The notes: a model not told the origin generated them from the letters alone. DNA of 64,000 nt from Candidatus Gastranaerophilales bacterium (GCA_944324835.1 CALUXV010000003.1:1-64000); one strand, 5' to 3'; positions 44,211 to 53,342 are shown, numbered from the stretch's first letter. Program-made: numbers and translations.

Positions 44211-44414
44211 ATGGAAAAGAAAGTTACAAAAGAAATGGGTATAATGGATATAGTTCAACAATATCCTGAAAGTTTAGAAATTTTTGCAAAATACGGTTTA
44301 GGCTGTATCGGATGTGCTGCTGCTCGTTTTGAAAACTTAGAAGCAGGTGCAAAAGTTCATGGTTTTGACCCTGACGAAATGGTTAACGATATTAACGAAC
44401 TAATCAATAAATAG
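44211..44414 (+). CDS. DUF1858 domain protein (ScdA_N-like)
   Basis: 67 aa, a single DUF1858 domain: MGIMDIVQQYPESLEIFAKY, then GLGCIGCAAARFENLEAGAK and HGFDPDEMVNDINELI. The CxxC pair in GCIGCAAA is the conserved redox or metal-binding site. Such proteins accompany hybrid cluster proteins and ScdA/YtfE iron-repair proteins in anaerobes. Good ribosome-binding site (AAGGAG). Stand-alone here. Confidence 0.9.
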   Translation: MEKKVTKEMGIMDIVQQYPESLEIFAKYGLGCIGCAAARFENLEAGAKVHGFDPDEMVNDINELINK

Positions 44415-44456
44415 TTTACCGTTGTTTTTATAAACAACTAATATTAAGGTATATTT

Positions 44457-44882
44457 ATGGTTATGTGGCAATTTTTATTAATTTTAGGCGCAGCATTTCT
44501 AATTTTAGAAATGTTTACTCCTGTTATGTTTTTCTTAAACTTTGCAATTGCAGCATTTTTAACTGCAATGATTTCTATTTTTGTACAAAGTATTTACCCT
44601 ATAATGCTCATATTTGTTGGAACATCTCTTGCCCTGTTGTTATTTGTACGTCCGCTTTTAATCCGGAATAAAACAAATAATGAACAAGTTACCGGCATGA
44701 AGAGTAAATACGTAGGTAAAACAGCCAAAGTAATAGAAACCGTTACCAAAACCTCTGGAACAATCACAATATATGATGAAAGATGGGAGGCCAGATGTTT
44801 AACTGATGGTGAAATACCTGCAGGAGAAATTGTTAAAATAAAAGATTATGATAGTTTAATAATGTTTGTCGAAAGGGAATAA
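44457..44882 (+). CDS. NfeD-family membrane protein (short form)
   Basis: 141 aa: three to four N-terminal hydrophobic segments (FLLILGAAFLILEMFTPVMF, FFLNFAIAAFLTAMIS, PIMLIFVGTSLALLLFV), then a C-terminal OB-fold (residues 85-141: GKTAKVIETVTKTSGTITIY, EARCLTDGEIPAGEIVKIKD). Always paired with SPFH proteins, as here (starts again 4 bp later). Thought to organise membrane microdomains. Confidence 0.88.
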   Translation: MVMWQFLLILGAAFLILEMFTPVMFFLNFAIAAFLTAMISIFVQSIYPIMLIFVGTSLALLLFVRPLLIRNKTNNEQVTGMKSKYVGKTAKVIETVTKTSGTITIYDERWEARCLTDGEIPAGEIVKIKDYDSLIMFVERE

Positions 44883-44886
44883 TGAT

Positions 44887-45870
44887 ATGTTTTTATTAAC
44901 AGTAATATTAATTGCAGCAGCGGTTATATTTGTTGCTAAAGGTGTAATTATTGTAAAACAAGCAGAAGTTGTTATAATTGAACGACTTGGGAAATTTGAG
45001 CGTGTTTTGGAATCCGGATTAAATCTTATTTTCCCGATACTTGAAGCACCGCGTCCTATTTCATGGAAAATTACACAAAAAGGTATTGACGGCAAAACAT
45101 ATTCTTATATTAAAGAAAAAGAAAGAATTGACTTAAGAGAAACTGTTTATGATTTCCCAAGACAAAACGTTATTACAAAAGATAACGTATCTATAAGTAT
45201 AAATGCGTTATTGTATTTTCAAATTGTAGATCCAAAATCTGCAGTCTATGAAATCCAAAACTTACCGGATGCAATTGAAAAACTTACTCAAACAACATTG
45301 AGAAACCTCGTCGGACAGATTGATTTGGATGAAACACTTGTATCCAGAGACAAAATTAATCAGGAATTGAGAGCAATTCTGGATGAAGCAACAAATAAAT
45401 GGGGGGTCAAAGTAAACCGAGTCGAACTTCAAGACATCATTCCTCCTGTTGATATTCAAACCGCTATGGAAAAACAAATGAAAGCAGAACGTGATAGACG
45501 TGCAGCAATCCTTGAAGCCGAAGGAATGAAAAAGGCTGCTATCTTAAAAGCAGAAGGAGAAAAAGAAGCGGCAATTAACAAAGCAGAAGGGGATAAACAA
45601 GCATCTATTCTTCGTGCAGACGGTATTGCTCAAGCTAGAATACTTGAAGCAGACGGTGAAAAACAAGCTATCCAAAAGATTATTGATGCACTTGCAGACA
45701 AAGGACAGCCTGACAAATATCTTATTGCAATGAAGTATCTTGAAACTATGCAAAGCATAACATCAGGCAAAGATAATAAAGTTGTTTATATGCCGTACGA
45801 GGCAACAGGAATCTTAAGTTCTGTAGATGGAATAAAAGAAATGTTTAAAGGAACCAAAATAAATGGCTAA
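44887..45870 (+). CDS. SPFH/band-7 (stomatin-like) membrane protein
   Basis: 327 aa if started at ATG 44887 (MFLLTVILI), which has AAAGGGA upstream; an in-frame ATG at 44866 is inside nfeD. One N-terminal membrane helix, then the SPFH domain (QAEVVIIERLGKFERVLESG, FPRQNVITKDNVSISINALL, LRNLVGQIDLDETLVSRDKI) and an Ala/Glu/Lys coiled coil (AEGMKKAAILKAEGEKEAAI). Oligomerises on the inner membrane face with NfeD. A terminator follows directly. Confidence 0.93.
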   Translation: MFLLTVILIAAAVIFVAKGVIIVKQAEVVIIERLGKFERVLESGLNLIFPILEAPRPISWKITQKGIDGKTYSYIKEKERIDLRETVYDFPRQNVITKDNVSISINALLYFQIVDPKSAVYEIQNLPDAIEKLTQTTLRNLVGQIDLDETLVSRDKINQELRAILDEATNKWGVKVNRVELQDIIPPVDIQTAMEKQMKAERDRRAAILEAEGMKKAAILKAEGEKEAAINKAEGDKQASILRADGIAQARILEADGEKQAIQKIIDALADKGQPDKYLIAMKYLETMQSITSGKDNKVVYMPYEATGILSSVDGIKEMFKGTKING

Positions 45871-45878
45871 TCATTAAT

Positions 45879-45912
45879 AAAAACGGATTGAATAAACAAT
45901 CCGTTTTTATTT
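45879..45912 (+). terminator. Rho-independent terminator after the NfeD-SPFH operon
   Basis: Stem AAAAACGGATT (45879-45889) and AATCCGTTTTT (45898-45908) with an 8-nt loop and T-run. Confidence 0.8.
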
Positions 45913-45928
45913 TATAATTACTCTCTAA

Positions 45929-45956
45929 TTGACGTATATATAGTATCAATGATAAT
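45929..45956 (+). promoter_or_regulatory. Promoter of the TPR-glycosyltransferase-like genes
   Basis: -35 TTGACG (45929-45934), 16-nt spacer, -10 GATAAT (45951-45956). The ATG at 45965 is only 8 nt beyond the -10, so transcription should begin at or next to the start codon: a leaderless mRNA. Confidence 0.6.
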
Positions 45957-45964
45957 ATTAATTT

Positions 45965-47551
45965 ATGGTTAATTTAGGATTAGAAAAAATAGCTGATGAA
46001 TACTTTGAACAAAGAAATTTGTTTGAAGCCGAAAAACTTTATATGCGGGTTCTGGCAGCAGACAAAACAAATAGAAATGCTTTATATAAATTGGCGTATA
46101 TTAATATAGGGAAGCTTGATTATTCAACGGCAGAAATGCTTTTAGATGCGGCACTAAAAATAGGTGCAGATTTAAAAACCCTTATGCTGGCAGCTTATGT
46201 TAAAGAAAAATCGTTCAAGCTTTATGATGCAATTGTAATGTACGAGAAAGCCCTTGAAATAGAGCCTACAGAAGCATTATTTGAAATAATTGGCAATTTG
46301 TATATTCAACTTGAACTATATGATAATGCAATTCATATTTCAAAAGAATATGTTCAAAAATTTCCAACTATACTTGCTTATAGAAGATTATTTTTAATTT
46401 ATTTAAACCTTTCTAAAAAAGAAGAATTAAAAGAACTTTGTGAAGAAATCAAACAAAAATTCCCAAATAAAGGATTAGCATTTAACCTTTTAGGAATGTA
46501 CAAAGAATTTATTGACAGCGATATTAATGAAGCAATAAAATTTTATGAAAAAGCAATAAAACTTGGTGTTTCTATTGCTGCATTTGATTTGGCTCTCTGC
46601 TATAAGAAAAATAAACAGTATAATGAATCTGAAAAATACTGTAAAAAAATATTGAATACTTATCCCAGAAAAAATGATGTACTAAATCTTTTAAAAGATA
46701 TCTATTTTATTGAGAAAAAAATGCGTAAAGGATATAAATATTATCTTGAAAGAGATTTAAATAAAGATATCAAATCTTTGAAAAATAAATGGAACGGAAA
46801 AACTGATGGCAAAAAGATACTAGTAATTTCAGATGTTTCAAATTCAGATTGTTTAAGAAATTTGAGATACTTAAAACCATTAAAAGAACATTTTAAAGAA
46901 GTTGTACTTGCCTGTTCTCCATCTATAGAATCTTTGCTTAAGTTTAATAAAATCAATACAGTTAGTGCCACTGATATTAACAATATAGAATATGATAAAT
47001 ATGTATTATTATCAGAACTTCCATATTATTTAAATTTAACGTTTGAACAAATACCAAAATTCAATTTAATATCCAATAAAATAGATTTGGAAGGAGATTT
47101 TAAAGTTGGTTTATTATGGAAGCCGCAAGGTGACAGTATGAAAGCAGTTAATGAACAAACTGTAAATACAAAATATTTCAAAGATTTATTTGAAATCCCG
47201 GGAATTCAATTTTATTCTTTTCAAAAAAATGATATTTTCAATACTCTTGAAACTTATCCTACAATTAAAGATTTATCAGCAGAATTAAATACACTGGAAG
47301 ATTATGCAAAATATATTAACAGTATGGATTTAATTATTTCAATTGATTCAGACACACTACATTTGGCAGGGTGTTTAAATATCCCTGCATATGCCATTTT
47401 ACCATTCGATACTGAATGGTACTGGTTTGAGAACCAAAATAAAACAGAATGGTATCCTTCCGTTGAATTATTTAGACAACAGAAAGGAAAAGATTGGACT
47501 GAAGTAATGAAACTCATAACTGAAAAAGTAAGGATATTGGCGAATAAATAA
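45965..47551 (+). CDS. TPR protein with C-terminal glycosyltransferase 9-like domain (1)
   Basis: 528 aa, cytosolic. Residues 1-265 are about seven TPR-like helical pairs (NALYKLAYINIGKLDYSTAE, AIKFYEKAIKLGVSIAAFDL). Residues 285-528 resemble the C-terminal half of heptosyltransferase/GT41-like domains: VGLLWKPQGD, FYSFQKNDIF, YINSMDLIISIDSDTLHLAG and the WYWFENQ...TEWYPSVELFRQ ending seen in TPR-glycosyltransferases. The target may be a protein or surface glycan. It is 1 bp from a paralogue of the same layout. Confidence 0.75.
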   Translation: MVNLGLEKIADEYFEQRNLFEAEKLYMRVLAADKTNRNALYKLAYINIGKLDYSTAEMLLDAALKIGADLKTLMLAAYVKEKSFKLYDAIVMYEKALEIEPTEALFEIIGNLYIQLELYDNAIHISKEYVQKFPTILAYRRLFLIYLNLSKKEELKELCEEIKQKFPNKGLAFNLLGMYKEFIDSDINEAIKFYEKAIKLGVSIAAFDLALCYKKNKQYNESEKYCKKILNTYPRKNDVLNLLKDIYFIEKKMRKGYKYYLERDLNKDIKSLKNKWNGKTDGKKILVISDVSNSDCLRNLRYLKPLKEHFKEVVLACSPSIESLLKFNKINTVSATDINNIEYDKYVLLSELPYYLNLTFEQIPKFNLISNKIDLEGDFKVGLLWKPQGDSMKAVNEQTVNTKYFKDLFEIPGIQFYSFQKNDIFNTLETYPTIKDLSAELNTLEDYAKYINSMDLIISIDSDTLHLAGCLNIPAYAILPFDTEWYWFENQNKTEWYPSVELFRQQKGKDWTEVMKLITEKVRILANK

Positions 47552-49179
47552 TGTTGAATATAAAGAAACTAAACAAAGCAATTTTATTTGTTAAAAACAA
47601 GGATTTTGACTCTGCCGAAAAAATTTATTCAGAACTTTTAAGAGAAAATCCAAATAATGATACTGTTCTATCTTTTTGGGGATTATTCAATATAAAAAAA
47701 GGTTTATTTAAAAAAGCAGAAAAAATACTAGAATCTGCTTACAAAATAAAAAAAGCGCCATCAACAATTGCCGGTTTAGCATACACAAAATATAAAATAC
47801 AAAAATATGATGATGCAATAATTTTATATGAAGAATTGTTCCGTTACGACAAAGAAAGTGAAGTTATTTATCAAAAAATTATTGAATGTTTTAGAAAACT
47901 TCATATGTATGATTTTGCAAATGCATATTGCCAAAAATTTCTTGCATCACACCCCAACAGCCGCCACGCATTATCTCTAATAACTCAAAGTTATATGGAT
48001 ATTAAAGATTTTAAAAAAGCCGAAGAATATTGTGCAAAAACTCTGGAATTATACCCAGATAACCCATCCAGCTGGATAAATGCAGGTTTTTTACAAGAAT
48101 TATTTTACAACAATGAAGAAGTTGCACAAGAATGCTACAAAAAAGCAATAGAACATAAAGATAATCAAGGATATTATCATCTGGCAGTTAGTTTGCAAAA
48201 ATCCGGCAAGTATAAAGAAGCAGAGATGAATTATAAAAAAGCATTGGAATATTACCCGGATGATGCAGATACAAAAGCATCTTTAGGAGCACTCTACTGG
48301 ACAATACGAGAATTTAAAAAAGGATATGAGTATTTTACAGAAGGCGTCAGAGAAAAACTTCCGGCTACATTAAGACAATTAAATACTAATTCTGAAGGAA
48401 ATAACTTACTCATTTACTGCGATCAAGGTTTGGGAGATAATATTATGTATTCCAGATATCTTCCTTACTTAAAAGAAAAATATTCAAATATTGAGGTTTA
48501 CACAAGAAAACCTCTCACATCTATTTTTAAGCACAGTTTTCCTGATATTAATTTTATCGACAAAGATTTTGACAAATTATCTTATGATTCTTCTATGTTC
48601 TTATCTTATATTCCATATTTTCTTAATATGGATTTTGAACATATCCCGGCCAAAGAAGGTTATTTAAGTGTTAATGAAACGAAATTGGAGGATTATAGAA
48701 ATAAATATTTTCAAAATAATAAATTAAAAATCGGACTATGCTGGAAATCGGGAGATATGGCCATAAGAGCAGCAATCCATCGGACTATAAATATAGATTA
48801 TTTTAAACCATTATTAGAAATGAAAAATATCGAATTCTACTCATTTCAAAAAGACGATATTTTTAATTCATTAGAAAAATATCCTCAAATAATTGATTTA
48901 GGAAATGAATTTACTGATTTCGACGATACAGCTGCAGCAATGAAAAATTTGGATTTAATGATTAGTGTTGATACTTCAACAATCCATCTTGCGGGCGCAC
49001 TTGGAGTAAAGTCAATATTATTACTGCCATACTGCAATGATTGGCGTTGGTTTGACAATACAGAAACCACCGAATGGTATAATTCAGTTAAAATTATAAA
49101 ACAAAAAGACAGACACGATTGGTATATCGAAATCGATAAACTGGTAAAGGATATTAATAGTTTGTTAAATAACATATAA
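47551..49179 (+). CDS. TPR protein with C-terminal glycosyltransferase 9-like domain (2)
   Basis: 542 aa, paralogue of the preceding gene with which it shares one base. TPR units cover residues 1-270; the C-terminal part has the nucleotide-sugar features CDQGLGDNIMYSRYLPYLKE, KIGLCWKSGD, FYSFQKDDIF and the GT9-type signature NLDLMISVDTSTIHLAGALG, then DWRWFDNTETTEWYNSVKII. Unlike copy 1 it keeps the GLGDN loop, so this copy is more likely to be the active transferase, while copy 1 may be regulatory. Confidence 0.78.
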   Translation: MLNIKKLNKAILFVKNKDFDSAEKIYSELLRENPNNDTVLSFWGLFNIKKGLFKKAEKILESAYKIKKAPSTIAGLAYTKYKIQKYDDAIILYEELFRYDKESEVIYQKIIECFRKLHMYDFANAYCQKFLASHPNSRHALSLITQSYMDIKDFKKAEEYCAKTLELYPDNPSSWINAGFLQELFYNNEEVAQECYKKAIEHKDNQGYYHLAVSLQKSGKYKEAEMNYKKALEYYPDDADTKASLGALYWTIREFKKGYEYFTEGVREKLPATLRQLNTNSEGNNLLIYCDQGLGDNIMYSRYLPYLKEKYSNIEVYTRKPLTSIFKHSFPDINFIDKDFDKLSYDSSMFLSYIPYFLNMDFEHIPAKEGYLSVNETKLEDYRNKYFQNNKLKIGLCWKSGDMAIRAAIHRTINIDYFKPLLEMKNIEFYSFQKDDIFNSLEKYPQIIDLGNEFTDFDDTAAAMKNLDLMISVDTSTIHLAGALGVKSILLLPYCNDWRWFDNTETTEWYNSVKIIKQKDRHDWYIEIDKLVKDINSLLNNI

Positions 49180-49247
49180 TAAAATTGTTATATACTCCAC
49201 AAATTTCATATATATGATATAATACTAATCAAATAGGGGTACAAATA

Positions 49248-49868
49248 ATGTTAAACAGGAAATGTAAAATAACTTATATCGCTCACGGAGCAACAATATA
49301 TACAGAAGATTTCAGATTATGCAATCAGGAAAACTACCCGCCTTTAGAAGATAAAGGGCAAGAAGAAATCCGTAAGATTTGTGAATATATCAAACATCGT
49401 GGAGTTAAAAGTGACAAAATTTATTCAAGCCCCGCAACCCGCTGTATACAATCTGCACAAATGATATGTAAAGTATTTAAACAAGATTTTGAAATATTAC
49501 CGGAATTAAATTCTCGGAATTGGGGAGATTGGAATGGTTTAACATTTGATAATATCGTAAAAAAATATTCTATAGAATATGGCGAAAATGTACCAAGTAT
49601 TATTGCATTGACGCCTGACAACGGTGAACCAATTGTCGACTTTAACAAACGTGTAGATATTGTTGTACAAAAATTAGTAGAAGAAAACCAGGGTAACCGT
49701 GTCATTGTCGTTACCGGACAAAATGTTATTCAGGCGGTAGTTGCAAATACCCTTGGTATTCCACCGGAAAAACAATCAAGAATACTAATAAAAACAGGCA
49801 GCGCAACTCAGATAAGCTACTTTGATGATTGGTCAAGCTTGATTTATTCCGGATATGTCCCCCTATAG
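49248..49868 (+). CDS. Histidine phosphatase-like protein with altered catalytic residues
   Basis: 206 aa of the histidine phosphatase superfamily: the fold marks SSPATRCIQSAQMIC, LNSRNWGDWNGLTFDNIV and RVIVVTGQNVIQAVVANTLG are in order. The signature RHG is AHG (YIAHGAT), losing the first Arg, and the second catalytic His (normally THG) is Gly (VVTGQN). The phosphorylatable His is kept. It is probably not a normal phosphoglycerate mutase or phosphatase; a binding or regulatory role is possible. It starts at an ATG behind a TAGGGG ribosome-binding site and is followed 18 bp later by pheA. Confidence 0.78.
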   Translation: MLNRKCKITYIAHGATIYTEDFRLCNQENYPPLEDKGQEEIRKICEYIKHRGVKSDKIYSSPATRCIQSAQMICKVFKQDFEILPELNSRNWGDWNGLTFDNIVKKYSIEYGENVPSIIALTPDNGEPIVDFNKRVDIVVQKLVEENQGNRVIVVTGQNVIQAVVANTLGIPPEKQSRILIKTGSATQISYFDDWSSLIYSGYVPL

Positions 49869-49886
49869 ATATGGATAAATTATTTT

Positions 49887-50747
49887 ATGGCTAAAATTTT
49901 AAATTCAGAGAATGTAAAAACAGTTGCATATTTAGGAACAAGCGGTTCTTTTACTGAAATGGCAAAAGATTATTTTTGTTCAAAATATGATTTAAAATCT
50001 TACCAAATGCCTTTTAGAGCAATTGAGGAAGTTGTACAGTATATAGAAACAGATGAAGATGCTGTTGGTATAATCCCTTTCGAAAATGCAAAAGAAGGAG
50101 TTATAAGAGAATCAACAGACAACTTGATAAAATCATCCGGTAAAGAAATCTATATACTGGCAGAAACAATTTTGCCGTCAAATAATTGTTTGTTATCAAA
50201 AAACAGCGAAATTTATAATATTTCAGGTCTTATTGCTCCATCACCTGCAATCGCTAAATGCAGTGATTATATAAAAAATGAACTTCCTATGCATTTGAAT
50301 ATTATAAATACATCTAATATCGAAGAAGCTGCCAGACTTTTAAATTCTTACAACTTGACTTATGCAATTATTGGAACAGAAAAAACGGCAGAAATTTATA
50401 ATCTAAATATTTTAAACCCGAATATTAATAATGATAAAAATAATCAAACAAAATTTATTATGATTGGCAGCTTTAAAACACTTCCGACAGAAAATAGTAC
50501 ATCTTCTATAGCAATTTGCATAGAAGACGAACCGGGTAAATTGTTTAGTATTGTTCAAGAATTAGCAAACCGAAAAATTAATATTTCATATATTCATGCA
50601 ACGCCTTCCAAAATGGATGTTAATGAATATATTTTATTCTTAGATATAAAAGGACATATAGATGAAACAAATGTTAAAGACGCATTTGATTCAATAAAAA
50701 ATCATACAACATATTTCAGATTTATGGGTTCTTATGAAAGAATTTAA
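49887..50747 (+). CDS. pheA: Prephenate dehydratase with ACT domain
   Basis: 286 aa. Converts prephenate to phenylpyruvate (phenylalanine synthesis). Catalytic domain 1-195: VAYLGTSGSFTEMAKDYF, GIIPFENAKEGVIRESTDNL. The Thr motif reads TKF (NQTKFIMIG) where most enzymes have TRF. The C-terminal ACT domain (205-286, IAICIEDEPGKLFSIVQELA) senses phenylalanine; its ESRP loop is replaced by HATPSK, so feedback may be weakened. Confidence 0.9.
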   Translation: MAKILNSENVKTVAYLGTSGSFTEMAKDYFCSKYDLKSYQMPFRAIEEVVQYIETDEDAVGIIPFENAKEGVIRESTDNLIKSSGKEIYILAETILPSNNCLLSKNSEIYNISGLIAPSPAIAKCSDYIKNELPMHLNIINTSNIEEAARLLNSYNLTYAIIGTEKTAEIYNLNILNPNINNDKNNQTKFIMIGSFKTLPTENSTSSIAICIEDEPGKLFSIVQELANRKINISYIHATPSKMDVNEYILFLDIKGHIDETNVKDAFDSIKNHTTYFRFMGSYERI

Positions 50748-50775
50748 TTAGTGCCGTTATAAAAGGAGAAATAGC

Positions 50776-51810
50776 ATGAAAGCCGGAAAAAGAATTATTT
50801 TAGCATTAATTTTTATGACTTTTCAATTCCTATTTATTCAAATACTTCCCGGATATTGTGAAGAAAGTATTGATGTTGAAAAATGCCAAAAATTAATTGA
50901 AAAATACTCTTCAATTATTGATAAAAACCCTAACAATTACTCAACATATTTAAAACGTGCGGATTTAGAATACAAATTAGGAATGTATAAAGAAGCAGTA
51001 GAAGATTATACAACCGTTCTTGAAAAATATCCTTCCGTCAGTGAAACTTATTTTTTACGAGGTAATTCCAGATTTGCCGCAAAAGATTACAAAGGAGCAA
51101 TTGCAGATTTTACAAAAACAATAGAATTAGAACCCGATTCCGTAACAGCATATTGCAATAGAGGTACAGCAAAGTTAATAGTACATGATAACCATGGTGC
51201 AATTGTAGATTTCGATAAAGCTATAAGCTTGGATTCTGAAATATATGACTCTTATTGCAACCGAGGAATTGCAAAATTAAATATTAAAGATTACAAAAGT
51301 GCAATAGACGATTTTAATAAAGCAATCAAACTAGACTCATCTATAACTGATGCATATTCAGAAAGAGCACATGCAAAAGCATATATGGGTGATTATAAAG
51401 GTGCACTGGAAGACTTCAATAAAATTATTGATATGAACCCTAAACTTGTCAGCGCATATTACGACAGAGGGCATGTTAAAATTCAAAAAAATGATTTTGA
51501 CGGGGCATTGAAAGATTTTACAAAAACTATTGAACTCGATAAAAAATTTGCACCTGCCTATTTTAACCGTGCAATGATTCAGTATTCAAAGAAAAATTAT
51601 GATAAAGCGATAAGTGATTATTCAGTGTATATTTCTTTAAACTCTAATGACGCAGAAGCATATAACAACCGAGCCTTATCAAGAATGCATATCGGCGGAC
51701 AAACAAAAGAAGCTGTATACGATTGTTTAAAGGCTTTAAAACTTAATCCTGAATATTACCCAAGATATCAGGAGTTACCTTGGCTGAAATATTATTTACC
51801 GAAAAAATAA
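50776..51810 (+). CDS. Secreted TPR-repeat protein (1)
   Basis: 344 aa. Signal peptide (KRIILALIFMTFQFLFIQIL then PGYCEES), then about eight consecutive TPR units (SETYFLRGNSRFAAKDYKGA, DAYSERAHAKAYMGDYKGAL). Good ribosome-binding site (AAAGGAG). Located outside the cytoplasm; likely a protein-protein scaffold. A second member follows 14 bp later. Confidence 0.88.
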   Translation: MKAGKRIILALIFMTFQFLFIQILPGYCEESIDVEKCQKLIEKYSSIIDKNPNNYSTYLKRADLEYKLGMYKEAVEDYTTVLEKYPSVSETYFLRGNSRFAAKDYKGAIADFTKTIELEPDSVTAYCNRGTAKLIVHDNHGAIVDFDKAISLDSEIYDSYCNRGIAKLNIKDYKSAIDDFNKAIKLDSSITDAYSERAHAKAYMGDYKGALEDFNKIIDMNPKLVSAYYDRGHVKIQKNDFDGALKDFTKTIELDKKFAPAYFNRAMIQYSKKNYDKAISDYSVYISLNSNDAEAYNNRALSRMHIGGQTKEAVYDCLKALKLNPEYYPRYQELPWLKYYLPKK

Positions 51811-51824
51811 AATAGGATATTCTA

Positions 51825-52628
51825 ATGAAAAAAATTTTAGCGACAATCGTATTATTAATTTTATGTTCATTTTGTTTACCTTCGTACAGTTATGACCATT
51901 CAGACTTTCAACTAATAAAACAATTAAGAAAGTACAATAAAAAGATAGACCGTAATCCTAATAGTGCAAAATTGTATAATCAGAGAGGATATTTAAATTT
52001 TTTAATAGGGAATTATGATGATGCATTAGATGATTATGATAACGCCAAAAGGTTAGAACCTGATAATTCTGATATATACTACAATATTGCAAGAACGCAG
52101 TATGTTATGCGAAATTATGACAATTCTCTGGAGAATTATACAAAAGTTATTCATTTAAAACCCAAAGACGCCAAATCATATGTCGGACGAGGACTGGTAA
52201 AAGAAACCTGCGGAAATCTGCAAGGCGCCAAAGAAGATTATAATAAAGCTATTAAAATAAATAAACGTTATGCACAGGCTTATATAAATAGAGGCGTTGT
52301 GGAAGATAAAGAAAAAAATTATGATGCCGCAATTGCAGATTACACAAAAGCTTTAAAATTAGATGAATATGCTTCTGACGCTTATTATAATCGTGGATTA
52401 ACCTTGTGTAAATTAAAGAGATATGAAGAAGCAATAAAAGATTATGATGCGGCAATTGCATTGGATGGTTTTTATGAGCTGGCATATTTTCATAGAGGAC
52501 AAACTTATTTTATTTTAAAAAAATATGAGAAATCCCGATTGGATTTTATAAAAGCATTAGACATTAACCCAAAGAATGACGAAGCACGAGAAAAACTAAT
52601 AGAATTGCAGGATTACGTAGTCGAATAG
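51825..52628 (+). CDS. Secreted TPR-repeat protein (2)
   Basis: 267 aa. Signal peptide (KKILATIVLLILCSFCLPSY), then six TPR units (SAKLYNQRGYLNFLIGNYDD, DAYYNRGLTLCKLKRYEEAI). Same architecture as the preceding gene; tandem duplication is likely. Role unknown. Confidence 0.88.
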   Translation: MKKILATIVLLILCSFCLPSYSYDHSDFQLIKQLRKYNKKIDRNPNSAKLYNQRGYLNFLIGNYDDALDDYDNAKRLEPDNSDIYYNIARTQYVMRNYDNSLENYTKVIHLKPKDAKSYVGRGLVKETCGNLQGAKEDYNKAIKINKRYAQAYINRGVVEDKEKNYDAAIADYTKALKLDEYASDAYYNRGLTLCKLKRYEEAIKDYDAAIALDGFYELAYFHRGQTYFILKKYEKSRLDFIKALDINPKNDEAREKLIELQDYVVE

Positions 52629-52661
52629 TATATGCTATAATAATATCAGAGGTGATACTAT

Positions 52662-52919
52662 ATGAAGGTTAGTCCAATATTAGCAGGTATACATTTTCGA
52701 GCAGCGCAAGCCCGCCATCGTTTAATGCATCGTTATTCATGGGTTCCATTGACAGGTTATGCATCATTAGGATGTGGAGTTGCATCATGTGTTCTGGCTC
52801 ACAGACGTCATATACTTGCTCACAAGGTTACTGCAATGATAGCATTGGCAGCGGCTGCGGCTCACATACTTTTATTAAAAACCATGCATGGAATAGGACG
52901 ACATCACCATAGCAAATAA
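52662..52919 (+). CDS. Hypothetical small His/Ala-rich membrane protein
   Basis: 85 aa. One or two hydrophobic segments (LTGYASLGCGVASCVLAH, VTAMIALAAAAAHILLL) and many His/Arg residues (HRRHILAH; GRHHHSK at the end). Strong ribosome-binding site (GAGGTGA) and a TATAAT box at about 52635. Could bind metal through the His clusters; no family recognised. Confidence 0.65.
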   Translation: MKVSPILAGIHFRAAQARHRLMHRYSWVPLTGYASLGCGVASCVLAHRRHILAHKVTAMIALAAAAAHILLLKTMHGIGRHHHSK

Positions 52920-52970
52920 ATAGATTTTTATGTTTTTATAATTAATATATATTGTGATAGGTAAAAATGT

Positions 52971-53144
52971 ATGAATAATAACTCAAATTATAAAAAACTT
53001 TTCCCTGAAACGTATGCAAAACGTGAAAAATTGATGTCATCAATGGCATATATAAATTCAAAGTACAAAAAGTATATTCCCGGTAGCAGCATACTAAATG
53101 ATGAATTCCCAAATGTAGAAACAAAAATTTCTGACGAAGTTTAA
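52971..53144 (+). CDS. Hypothetical small protein, 57 aa
   Basis: Starts at ATG 52971 with TAGGT 10 nt upstream: MNNNSNYKKLFPETYAKREK, then a Lys/Tyr-rich middle and the acidic end SDEV. Same strand as the preceding gene (51-bp gap). No family recognised; it stops 8 bp before the tRNA promoter. Confidence 0.5.
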   Translation: MNNNSNYKKLFPETYAKREKLMSSMAYINSKYKKYIPGSSILNDEFPNVETKISDEV

Positions 53145-53151
53145 TTTATGC

Positions 53152-53180
53152 TTGACCTCAGAAAATGTTTAATATAGAAT
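53152..53180 (+). promoter_or_regulatory. Promoter upstream of the tRNA-Pro region
   Basis: -35 TTGACC (53152-53157), 17-nt spacer, -10 TAGAAT (53175-53180). Reads towards the tRNA-Pro gene; if used, the transcript would also contain the two tRNA-5'-like units at 53206 and 53343. Confidence 0.55.
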
Positions 53181-53205
53181 TTTAATTGCTGATAGTTAAA
53201 TATTT

Positions 53206-53320
53206 CGGGATGTGGCAAGAACTTCGGAGCAACAATTAAGTATTGTTGCGGTGGAGGCAGGCAGAGTCAAAAGCAAAGCTTTTGCGAGCCGTATAAAAAT
53301 ACTACCAAGCTGCATCTAAA
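53206..53320 (+). repeat. tRNA-Pro 5'-end-like unit A with TTAAGTA hairpin
   Basis: Begins with CGGGATGTGGC, the first 11 nt of the tRNA-Pro gene. A hairpin GCAACAA-TTAAGTA-TTGTTGC (53228-53248) follows, then CAAAAGC-AA-AGCTTTTG. It ends in CTACCAAGCTG, the inverse of the tRNA D-arm segment CAGCTTGGTAG. It is no longer a tRNA: the anticodon and T arms are missing. Structure shared with unit B. Confidence 0.6.
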
Positions 53321-53342
53321 AACAAAATTGACAACTTAATAT

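Noticed and set aside
52942-53124. 60-aa minus-strand frame near the tRNA-Pro region
   Set aside because: Opposite to the better supported 57-aa plus-strand gene at 52971 and without a ribosome-binding site.
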